A DNA stretch of 64,000 nt from Labia minor. Taxonomy: Eukaryota > Arthropoda > Insecta > Dermaptera > Spongiphoridae. The stretch lies in the NCBI GenBank assembly GCA_963082975.1, contig OY720344.1:6807580-6871579 (forward strand), given 5' to 3'. The translations under genes were made by a program, and so were the position numbers. A model generated the notes under the pieces. It worked only from the letters and a program-made list of their open reading frames with translations. It did no database searches and was not told the origin of the DNA. Positions 46,798 to 59,281 of the stretch are shown in pieces. Position 1 is the first letter of the stretch; the number at the start of each line of letters is the position of its first letter.

Positions 46798-47328
46798 TGG
46801 TAATTGTTTACAAAACGGGAAGCTTCAGGGATTTGAATGAAATTTTTCGAAAGGATTCCTTTTTTAATTCCTTATACAATATTTCTCGGTCTCTTCTAGT
46901 TTACGAAATAAAAATTATTAAAATTTGGATATAAATCCATTTACTTTCTATTTAGCTACCATGTTCTATTCATTTGACCCACAGAGTGCTCCATTAATTT
47001 TGTGTGTGTGGGGGGGGGGGGGGTTCATTTCGGTTTGGATATATGAAAATTAAAAAATTAATTAAATAATTTTTCTATATCAAAATTGGACTGAAAAAAG
47101 CGAAAATTAGTAAATAAGTGAATAATTAGTGAATTAGTCAATAAAACATTATTAAATGGCAACTCTTTCATAACTAGTTTATCTGTCAAATTTTAATAAT
47201 TTTTATCTCGTAATCTAGAAGAGACCGAGAAATATTGAATAAGGAAAGTTTCTTTGGAATTATAAAAATGGAATTCACTGCCAAAGTTTCATCCAAATCC
47301 CTGAAGCTTCCCGTTTTGTAAACAATTC
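46798..47328. mobile_element. Palindromic MITE family F, long copy
   Basis: The left arm TAATTGTTTACAAAACGGGA, AGCTTCAGGGATTTGAATGA (to about 46925) pairs with an inverse arm at 47205-47328. The ~280-bp centre contains a G run at 47011-47022 and AT-rich sequence. Two shorter copies lie at 47562 and 60244. Confidence 0.75.
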
Positions 47329-47561
47329 TTTATTTTTATATCATTACCTTTATATTAAATAAAAAAAATTTAAAAATTAAAGATATTTTCTTTTTTTAAA
47401 GCAAATTAATTTAATGAATTATTATTGTCAATAAACATCTTTCAGAATACTTTATTATTAAATCATTCTGATTTTAAAAATAATTTTATTATATATACAC
47501 CTATATTGGGAAAAAGAGAGATTAATTAAAATTGATATAATAATTTTTGACAAAAATTGCG

Positions 47562-47808
47562 GTAATTGTTTACAAAACGGGAAGCTTCAGGGATTTGGAT
47601 GAAACTTTGCCAGTGGATTCCTTTTTTAATTCCAGATAAACTTTTCTTATGCAATACGTAATTAATATAATATATAATTTTTATCTCGTAAACTGCAAGA
47701 GACCGAGAAATATTGAATAAGGAAAGTGTCTTTGGAATTAAATATGGAATTCACTGCCAAAGAGTTTCATCCAAATCCCTGAAGCTTCCCGTTTTGTAAA
47801 CAATTACC
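47562..47808. mobile_element. Palindromic MITE family F, short copy
   Basis: GGTAATTGTTTACAAAACGG, GAAGCTTCAGGGATTTGGAT to its inverse ending GTTTTGTAAACAATTACC. The arms are about 80-120 bp with almost no loop. Confidence 0.8.
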
Positions 47809-48440
47809 TAAAAAATATATAAATAAATACATTTTCTAGTATATATGAATAGATATATAATATTGTATTTTATTACAATAAATATATATACAAGCATTCA
47901 TTTATTGGACGACGAGAATGGGATTGTTAATAAATTTAAGCTCTTTTTTTTTAAGTAGTACATATTCAAGTATTAAAGTCAGACACTTGAAAATAATTTT
48001 ATATTTTTTAATGAGTTCAATACGTACAAGTATAATTAATGATCGCCCTCATTTAGAATTATAATTCAAAATCAATTTTTAAGGATTTAATTTTATGTTA
48101 TATTTTATATAACTATTTCTTAGAAATTTTGAAATATATTTATATATAATGAGAGAATGTGTGAATATTTCTTATTAATCATTTATCATTTACGAAATTA
48201 TTTATTCTTATATATATTTTAGATTTTGTCGTTTTTTTTTTAATTTTTATTTTAATATAAATTTTTTTTTCTCTGACTTGATCGTATATTTAATTGACCT
48301 TAGAAATTATTTTATTTATTTTTTTAATAGTATAAAAGCATTTATTTATCTTGTACGTATGTATTATGTAGAATAATATACATAATTTTAATGTGGGATT
48401 GAAATTTAAAATACAATTTGTTTTATTGTAATTCTTTTAG
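47809..48440. other. AT-rich sequence upstream of the STAT exon
   Basis: No core promoter is evident directly upstream. A polypyrimidine-type acceptor (TTGTAATTCTTTTAG) at 48426-48440 shows that the exon at 48441 is internal. Nothing else was recognised. Confidence 0.4.
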
Positions 48441-48472
48441 CCCTGGATACGGAGGCGGACTGCGCCACCGCG

Positions 48473-49091
48473 ATGTCGCTGTGGACCAAGGCGCAACAAC
48501 TCCAAGGCGAATCGCTTCAGCAGGTGCGCGCCGTTTATGGCGACCACTTCCCTATTGAAGTGCGACACTTCATGGCCACCTGGATTGAAGAAAAATTTTG
48601 GTAAGTCTATACTTTTTATTTAAGCAAATTTCTAATTATCATTCATATAATTTACAATAAGTACATTTCATAGTACATTTCATAGTTTATAAGTATAGAG
48701 TAATATGGTTGTTGCAGGGTAGGTATTTTCTCGTGGAAAATAAACTCATTGAAAAATTTGTATCAGTAAAACCGTTTTCTAACACTTTTTATTTAAGCAA
48801 ATTTCTAATTATCATTCATATAAAAAATTATTCATATAATTTACAATAAGTACATTTCATAGTACATTTCATAGTTTATGAGTATAGAATAATATGGTTG
48901 TTGTAGGTTAGGTATTTACCTGGTAAATAAACTCATTAAAAAATTTGTATCAGTAAAACTGTTTACTAACAGAATAAACGAGATAAGAATATTTTACAAA
49001 TAAAATTTAATAAATTACTAATGTATTTTAATTTCTACGAAATATATATTTTAAAGAAATTTATATTATTAATGGATTTATTGAATAGTAT

Positions 49092-49134
<43 letters not shown>

Positions 49135-50241
49135 TCAAGGATAAACTAAATTTAAATATATTCCACATCTTTTTTACTTTCCCGCATACTTCGTATAAGG
49201 GAAGTATTGGAATCGTCAAAAATTTCGACTTCGAGATTTCGATAGATCTTGACGTTTTAGACCTCCCTGAGTCGGAAAATACCATTTTTGGAATTATGTC
49301 TGTGTGTGTGTGTGTATGTATGTATGTAATGTCTGTAAGCAAATTTACTCAAAAACTAATCAAGCTAGGACTTCGAAATTTGGTACACCGATATTATTCA
49401 CAGTTTGTAGATTTCTATCAAAATTTGGTCAAAATCGGTTAACCGGAAGTGGTACTTTACCTACACTGGTTGCGCTTACCTTTCAAGTAAAGTACCAGTT
49501 TGCTTCGAGATATTTGCTTCATATTTTGTATATAGATTTAAAAATATGAAAAAAATTCAGATACCAAATTTCATCATGATCTGACTACCGGAAGTGACAT
49601 TTTACCTATACAAGTAGCGTTAGGTGTAAATTATAAATATATATAATAGTGTTAAACCATTTTACTTTATAATTTAAATTAATTATTTTGTTTATTTTTA
49701 TTGTTGTTAAAACATAATAATAATAACCTAATTACCTATTTATATGCGGGAAAGTCTAGGGGAGGACACTCCCGCTTTTTTAAATATTTGACTGTAACTT
49801 TTCGTTCGTTTCATGAATTTATTTTATTTTGAAAGAAAAATCAAAATAAAAAAGACAAATCATCAGTGTGTAATCATTCCTGCTCGACATTTAACTCACA
49901 ATAGGCATTATATATATGATAGATATTTATTCACTTTAAAGTCTTACAACTAAAATATAAATTTAATTGTCAAAATTCTATCTAATTCGACATTATTACC
50001 AAATAGTTTACTTAAAATAAACAGTCTTTTAACTATTATAATAAGTTTTATACACTTATTTCTATTTTTGATGGTAGATATTATATTTTTGTAGTTATAA
50101 CTAAAAATATCTTGAAATAAATTCCGTTAGTTCTAACTGAAAATAAACTTTTTTTTTACACAAACAAAAAAAAATAAGCTTTGGCCAGGCACAGAACCGA
50201 CCGACGATTACAAAAATAAATTAATTTCCAAACAACATTAT

Positions 50242-50272
<31 letters not shown>

Positions 50273-52516
50273 TATATATATAGAAAAAGGTTTTTGTCTG
50301 CACATTGCTCAGAATTTAAAATTTTTTGCATATCTTCGCCTTTCATGATCTCTAGAATCCAAAAGTGACTTTAGAATTTTTCATGTCTGTCTGTCTGTCC
50401 GCAAATACTGACGTTATAGACTCAAAATTGGCTGAACCGATTTCGATGAAATTACATCACAATATTCTTGCATATCTCTATTTGAACATAGGCTATAAAT
50501 TTTATTAATATCTAATCAATAACTGCAGAAATTAATTTTTTAAAATTTGTAATGTACATGTTGTCATTCAGTAGCGCAAAGAGTACAATACAAAAAATGT
50601 TTATAAAATTTATTTTTATTTTTCTGATATTTCAATTGATCATATTGGCTTGTTTTAACTTATTTAACACACTGAAAACATTCACATTGCGACTCTATTA
50701 GCTCTTTTAATTTTTAAGATTATATGAATAAATAATTTTAATTTTAATCTCATAATTGGATTTTCTCGTAAGTTTTTAATATGGGTGAACAATGTAGGAA
50801 GGGACAGTGTAGGAGTTAGATGGTTATAGCCCTGGGGATAGGGACACTTGGAGAAATGTGGTTGTTGGGGCCAAGAACTTTCGAGTAGCGTGGAGCCATA
50901 GAGATAGATAGATAGATATAACATATCCAATATTAATATATAATTAATTTATTGATTAAATTAAAATATATTTTGAATAAGAACACAAAAAAAAATGAAT
51001 GTTTTATGTAAAATACTGATTGAAACAAAATGGATGAAAACCTTTTACATATAAACTTTCAACCTATTACTATTTATATTATGCATATAAATTTTAAAAC
51101 AGGTAAAATCAATATAAAACAGTGTCTCAAATATTATAATATAAATATTTCATATAAAATGTACTTAGATGTTTTATAAATATTATTACTAATTTAATTG
51201 TCAATATTATTAGAAGGAACGAAGAGCTTTTAGCTTTATTTGTTTTCAAAATATTATTCCATAATATTATTATATATCTCTGCAGTTGAGACTTAATAAT
51301 TCAAACATTTAATGCAAATTAAATGTACATATATAAAATAAGACTTTTTGAAGTCATGATTTTTATTTTGGATTAAATTAATGATTAATATTTGATTTAT
51401 TGTGCTTTTAAAACCACACTGATGACGTCAACTTGTACCGAGTCGAACCAGATAAAAAGAGGATATATATATATCTTATATATAATATATATGTTTATTG
51501 TAAAAGTGATTTATTTTGAGGGTTTCTAATGTTTTTACCGACCGACGATAGTAAGGGAGGTATTGTTTTCACACCAAATTTCACATGTGGAGATTTTTAC
51601 ATATCTCCACGAATCATGCATTTTCTAAACAGAAAAAAGTATTTTTAGCATGATGTCTGTCCGTCCGTCTGTCCGTCTGTCCGTCCGTCCGTCTGTCCGT
51701 CCGTATAGATGTGTACAGCCTGAACGGCTCAACCGATTTTGATGAAATTTGGTATATTTACTTAATGCATCAGTGGGATGAATTGATCAACTTTTGGTGC
51801 AATTCCGGAAACCGGAAGTGGTAGTATTAGCGATCGACGATAGGAAGGAAAGGGTTATTTTCACACCAAAGGAGATTTTTTTATATATCACCACGAATCA
51901 TGCATTTTGTATTGGTTTTATCCTCGAAAAAAATCATATTTATTAGTTTTTTCTTGATTTAAAATTATATGACGTCATCCAGCCATGCATGACGTCACAG
52001 CCTGGTCTTGCATATATATATTATAAATAAAATAAAATTAAAAATGTTTATATTTATTATTTATGTATCCATATCTGTTTTTTATTACATTAATAGATAT
52101 ATGAAAATTATTTGAAATTGTTTCTGTAGCTGGAAATTAATTTATTTCAAACCGTCGGTCGGTTCGGACCTGGCCACAGGTCAACTTATTTTAATCTATT
52201 TTGACATTTTAAGAAAAATTTGATAATTTGCCAATTAAATTTTGAATAAAAGAACAATTGTTTCCGAAAATCCTTCTCCATCCACACCTTCATTCTCTTC
52301 TAGAAATCGTCACCACCTTGTTATAGCATTTTTACTTTCCCGCATACTTCGTATAAGGGAAGTATTGGAATCGTCAAAAATTTCGACTTCGAGATTTCGA
52401 TAGATCTTGACTTTTTATACCTCCCTGAGTCGGAAAATACCATTTTTCGAATTATGTCTGTGTGTGTGTATGTATGTATGTATGTATGTATGTATGTATG
52501 TATGTATGTATGTATG

Positions 52517-52547
<31 letters not shown>

Positions 52548-55500
52548 TGTCTGTAAGCAAATTTACTCAAAAACTAATCAAGCTAGGACTTCGAAATTTG
52601 GTACACCGATATTATTCACAGTTTGTAGATTTCTATCAAAATTTGGTCAAAATCGGTTAACCGGAAGTGGTACTTTACCTACACTGGTTGCGCATACCTT
52701 TCAAGTAAAGTACCAGTTTGCTTCGAGATATTTGCTTCATATTTTGTATATAGATTTACAAATATGAAAAAAATTGAGATACCAAATTTCATCATGATCT
52801 GACTACCGAAAGTGACATTTTACCTATACAAGTAGCGTTTCTTTTTTACCGAGCGACGATAGTAAGGGAAGTATTGTTTTCACACCAAATTTCACCTATG
52901 GATATTTTAGGTACATATCTCCACGAATCATGCATTTTCTTAACAGAAAAAAGTATTTTTAGCATGATGTCTGTCCGTCCGTCCGTATAGATGTGTACAG
53001 CCTGAACGGCTCAACGGATTTTGATGAAATTTGGTATATTTACTTAATACATCAGTAGGATGAATTGATCAACTTTTGGTGCAAATCCGGAAACCGGAAG
53101 TGCTAGTATTGCCGATCGAAGAGAGGAAGTGAAGGGTTATTTTCATATCAAATTTCACGTGAGGACATATCTCCACGTGTTATGCACTTTGTATTGGTTT
53201 TATCCTCGAGAAAAATCATCTTCATTAGTTTTTTCTTAATTTAAAATTATATGACGTCACCCAGCACTTCATGACGTCACAGCCAGCCCTTATATATTAT
53301 AAATAAAATTAAAAATTAAAAATATTTATATTATATCCATATATGTTTTTTTTACATTTAAAATATCAGTTAACCGGAAGTAGCACTTTATTCTATATAT
53401 ATATATATAAATGTTACCAAATATCAAATTTGACACCAATAAACTAATACGAACTGGCTCTTTATCAATACCAAGTTTACACATTCTAAATATTCATTCA
53501 CAACTCTTTATACCTATTTATATGCGGGAAAGTCTAGGGGAGGACACTCCCGCTTATTAGAATATCTAATTATATATATATTTAATAATTTATATTTTTA
53601 TGAATTTTTGAAATTTGAATTTTCTAAAACGCGTGATTATAACAAAACTAAATTAATTTATTTATTTAAAAAAAAAAAAAAAATTAAACCCAAAATGGAT
53701 TGATTAACTTGAATCTTAAAGATTTGTATTTAATCAAAAATCTAGTAGGTTAATTAATAATATACAAAAAATTTTCATTTTTTTTATTTAACTAATAAAA
53801 TTAAAAGAAAATAAATTTATCTAATTTATAAATAAAACAACTTTCATTTTAGATTTAGAAATAATTTTTAAAATAAACTATTGAAATGATCGAGATTATG
53901 AGTGAGAAAAAATATATTAATTAAATATTTTCATAAAATAGTATGATTTAAAGTAAATATAGGAATAAAATAATAATAATTATAATATATTTTGAATCTA
54001 AATCTAATATATTTAAATTATTTAATTTCATGCCTTTTCTTATCTTATTATACTAGCAAAAATTGTATATATATATATTTGTATTTTTGAAATATTAAAC
54101 CCCCCTCGAAGGATTTTTTTTTGAAATTTACACCATAGATAACATTTATCTATATTATATAAAATCGATTTGTATTGGTTTCAGCCTCGGGAAAAATCAT
54201 CTTTATTAATTTTTTTTAATTTAAAATAGAAAATTTAAATGACAGCGCTTTCTTAAATAGAAAATATTATAAATATAAATAAAATCAAATTACGCAATAT
54301 TTATTATGTTATATCCACAGGGAATAACTTTTCTGTCTTTTGGTGCATTAAAACGCACGTTTAAGGGCTGTATGTTTTTTGGCAATTTTTTTTTTTAATT
54401 TATGTTCTTACAAATTATTTGAACGGTGAACCAGGTACTTATATATAATAAAAACAAATTATCTATTCAGTTAATATTATTTTTAAAAGGTTTTCAAATT
54501 TTTAATGTTTTAAAATTTAATTAAAATTTTAATCAAACATATACGATTTATGTATTTATAACATTTATAATGTAAGTATTTATTAGGTATATTATTTTAG
54601 AAATACAAATTGACTTTGTTAATATATGTTGAGGAAGGTGTTATAATAATAATAATAATAATAAATTATAATAGCTCCTATTATTAAATAATAATTTTAT
54701 TAGATTCTGTGTTTTTTTTAGAATAAATTTTAATAAAAATTCCAATATAACTTGTATTCTCCAATAAAAAAAAATTAAAATTTTATCTTTTATCTATATC
54801 TATATCTTTATATAGATTTAGAGATATAGATATACTATATATATCTGGAAAATCGGTTAAACCAAATAATTGTAAAATTAAAATATGAAAATATTTGATT
54901 ATATTCAATAATATATGAATGATAAAAGATTTCGGTTGTAGAAAGGTATGGCGAGTGGGAGAAAGAAGGGGGAAAAGTGTATTTAGAAGAGGGTCTATGC
55001 AAATTAAATGTTTATTGGTTGACCGTAAAGTAGATGTCATAATTTTGTAAACTTTTGAATACATTTTTTTTCTAATAGGAAGAAATTATGTCTATTAATC
55101 GTTGTGTTGTTGTTGTTGATGTTTTGTTGTTATTCTATTAAAGAGAGTTATAAATCTAGTGGAAATCATAAAACATATATATATACATGGGCACCTAACA
55201 TATAATTATTATTATATTTTAGTTATGATGGTGAAGGATATCTTATTGAACCTTTTTTTAACCTTGAGTACCTTTTTCTTACATTCAGTAAAATACGAAC
55301 GTTTACAGCAATATTAATTATTATTTACACATATCAATTATTAATTAATCAAATTTCTTTTGACTTAATTAGATAAAAAAAATATGGTTAAAGGATTTTT
55401 TGCTCTGTGAGTCTTTAGCACGACATTGAAGTTTTTTCATCTTTTGGTCTATATGTATAATATTCAGTTTTTCTCTTTGATGATTTTTGAATCAAATAAT

Positions 55501-56170
55501 TAATTAACTTTAAAATAAAACCAAAGAAGAGTAAGATGCGGGACTAAATTATTAGAAACTTTCGGAATTCGAAATGGGTTAAAAACAAGGAGACTCTATC
55601 ACCAATTTTATTTAATTTAGAATTAGAATACGTGATTAGACAAATTTGAGAGAAATCGACAGAAATCCAATTAGGGAAAAAAATTAAAGTATTTGGTTAC
55701 GCGGACGATATAAATATAATAGGAGACTCGACAAATTTAATGAAAGATTTGGTTGAAAAGTTATAGATGCTGGAAAAGGGGTGGGGCTTGATATTAATAC
55801 CGGTAATATAAAATATTTAGTATCAGAGAAGGAAATAACTAATAAACAATGTCTTACCATAAAAAACATCGAATTTGAAAATGTATTATAGAAAGATATA
55901 AATATTTAGGTACTTTAATTACAAAGGATAATCATATTCAAGGGAAATCGAGGTTGCTATCGTACAACGCCTGTTATCATGCAGTAAAGGGGGTTTATTT
56001 CGTCAAAATTATTATTTAAAGGAATTAAAATTTGTAAAACAATCTTCTGACATAGTTAAAGTTTTACAAACGAGATGGTTGCGATGGGCAAGAATAGGTA
56101 ATGATAGATTGGCGGAAGACTTATTGGTTGACCAAGAACGCGCTGAGGAGAATATGTAGGAAAGGGTGTA

Positions 56171-56212
<42 letters not shown>

Positions 56213-57076
56213 GGGAGAAAATAGGAGTTGGATGGGCGTAGCTGAGGATAGAGACATTTGGAGAAATTGCTGCGACCAACAACTTTCAAGTTCCGTAAAT
56301 GAACAGAGATAGATAGATTAAAAAAAACAAAAAAAATGAAAAAAAAACTCTGACTTTGTACGTCCTACACAAGGACAACGCCTATCAAGCCGGTTATATC
56401 AATGAGGTGTCCTATGATCAGTAGAACGGGTCCTCTCAACCTTTACCTTGATTTTCTTGATCGGAGGCACTATCAAGTAGCTTTTCCCCAATGTTGTTCC
56501 CGGAGGCTGGGTTGACTCCGTTCCGTAGACCCAGAGCTAGGGAAAGATAGATAGATAGATTATATATATATTTAAATTATTCACAATATGAAAGGTTTTG
56601 TTTTAAAATTTTTTTCACTTGTATTTTATTAAATATTCAATTTTATGCTTTGTAAATATAAAATCAATATTTCAACTTTTACCATAGAAACATTAATTAA
56701 TTTTTTTTAAAAGAAAAAAAACAAGAAATAAAAAAATTAATATTATTAAAGGGTAGTTAAGGGAGAGGAAACTCATCAGATTTTCATTATTATATTTTTT
56801 TATTATTAAATTTTTTAATAAATTAAAAAAAAAAAAAAATACCCACGCCCAACCAAAAAGTAAATTTTGTTTCAATTTAATTTTTAATTCCATTAATGAC
56901 AAGATCTGCCTCTGCTAACATTTATTTTTTAATTAATTTATTTATTTATTTTTTTATTACTAAAGGGTTTGAGCTAGAAATACAGAATACATACCAATAT
57001 AAACATAAACATCACATACAAAAACACAAATTGATTGAAAATATTTAATTAACGATCACTCAAAGTTATAAAATAC

Positions 57077-57115
<39 letters not shown>

Positions 57116-59196
57116 TAAATTGGCTTATTAAAAAAGAACCTGATAAAACTATAAAATTGTAAAATAGAAGTGTTATATAAAAATATATTCTTTTATTTCT
57201 TAATCTTTTTTTTTTATTTTGTTTTATTTAATTTATCCAAGATAAAGGTAAAACTTTTAATCATCTCCTTCATATATCTAATGTATATACCATCTATATC
57301 TATACCTAAATTGATTTACTTTGATTAACTTTGATTCATTTATTCATTTAAATTACAACTTATTATCTATTAACATTTTGTTAAAAAAAAAAAAATTATA
57401 TAAACAATTTTATGTTTGAATATCATATTCTGCAAACATCCTACTAATATATACAGGATTATTTAAAAAGAAAGAGCAGATTTCAAACATTTATTTCTTC
57501 TAAAGTACAAAGGATGGTAACATGATTTTAATGTTAATGAATAGAGTAAAGTTTACAATTTATTATTAGTACGGGTAAAAGTTCTAATCATGGCCGCATT
57601 GACGCTGTTGTTTGTTTTGGTATTAGTTGTCGATTGATAGTCTGAAATGAAATGGCGAGCCTCCACAGGAGAAGTCTTTTTATAACGTTTTTCTTAACTT
57701 CACTTTGCGTCTGTCTGTCTGTCTGCTAGCTCTTTTGACAAATGGAAATCGATTTTTCATCGACTTTTTATTGAGATAGACTTTTGAAAATTTTTATAGA
57801 TATTTCAATGGATCCCTAGAAGGTATAGAAGAAATATAATTGAATTATAGTTAATTAATTGTAAATTAATTATCGATGAATTACTTTTAGTAACTAACTC
57901 ATTTTGTATTGCTCCAATTAATTTTTTTTCAACGGATTCTGAAGCATAAATATTGATTTCAAGATAGATTTTCATTTTGATAGTAATTAAATATATTTTA
58001 TAGCATTGAAATGAATAATGAATTCTTATTAATCAGTTGTAGCGACAGTGAAGAGGGTTATTCCCCCTCAAATGGCATAGAGAAAAGACCCTTTTTTTAT
58101 ATATGTCCCGGAGAGAAAATTGAACAAAAGAATAAAAAAGAATATAAATATAAAAAAAATTATAAAATAACGTTTTTCTAATGGACCAAAAAGAATAAAA
58201 TAATTTTTCTATAAGCCTGACAAAGTTTATGGATGAATAGCTATAAAATAAGCGGGAGTGTCCTCCCCTAGACTTTCCCGCATATAAATAGGTATAAAGA
58301 GTTGTGAATGAATATTTAGAATGTAATAAAGTGCTACTTCCGGTTAACTGATATTTTAAATGTAAAAAAAAACAGATATTGATATAATATAAATATTTTT
58401 AATTTTATTTTATTTATAATATATAAGGGCTGGCTGTGACGTCATGAAGTGCTGGGTGACGTCATATAATTTTAAATTAAGAAAAAACTAATGAAGATGA
58501 TTTTTCTCGAGGATAAAACCAATACAAAGTGCATAACACGTGGAGATATGCCTTCACGTGAAATTTGATATGAAAATAACCCTTCACTTCCTCTCTTCGA
58601 TCGGCAATACTAGCACTTCCGGTTTCCGGATTTGCACCAAAAGTTGATCAATTCATCCTACTGATGTATTAAGTAAATATACCAAATTTCATCAAAATCT
58701 GTTGAGCCGTTCAAGCTGTACACATCTATACGGACGGACGGACGGACAGACGGACGGACGGACGGACGGACAGACATAATGTAAAAATACTTTTTTCTGT
58801 TAAGAAAATGCATGATTCGTGGAGATATGTACCTAAAAATATCCATAGGTGAAATTTGGTGTGAAAACAATACCTCCCTTACTATCGTCGGTCGGTAAAA
58901 AGGAAACGCTACTTGTATAGGTAAAATGTCACTTCCGGTAGTCAGATCATAATGAAATTTGGTATCTGAATTTTTTTCATATTTTTAAATCTATATACAA
59001 AATAGGAAGCAAATATCTCGAAGCAAACTGGTACTTTACTTAAAAGGTAAACGCAACCATTGTAGGTAAAGTACCACTTCCGGTTAACCGATTTTGACGA
59101 AATTTTGATAGAAATATACAAACTGTGAATAATATCGGTGTACCAAATTTCGAAGTCCTAGCTTGATTAGTTTTTGAGTAAATTTGCTTACAGACA

Positions 59197-59227
<31 letters not shown>

Positions 59228-59250
59228 CATACATACATACATACATACAT

Positions 59251-59281
<31 letters not shown>

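Noticed and set aside
47011-47022. G run as a G-quadruplex or telomere-like signal
   Set aside because: A single homopolymer without the spaced G tracts required, inside a MITE core.
52462-52767. 101-codon frame and similar frames at 49304, 59040 and 59174
   Set aside because: All are translations of the family C microsatellite and its flank; no conserved protein.
52458-59270. Regular short-unit arrays (GTAT/CATA, CGGA/TCCG) that could suggest CRISPR-like or satellite arrays
   Set aside because: Units are 4 bp without spacers and sit inside HINE-like elements; they are ordinary microsatellites.
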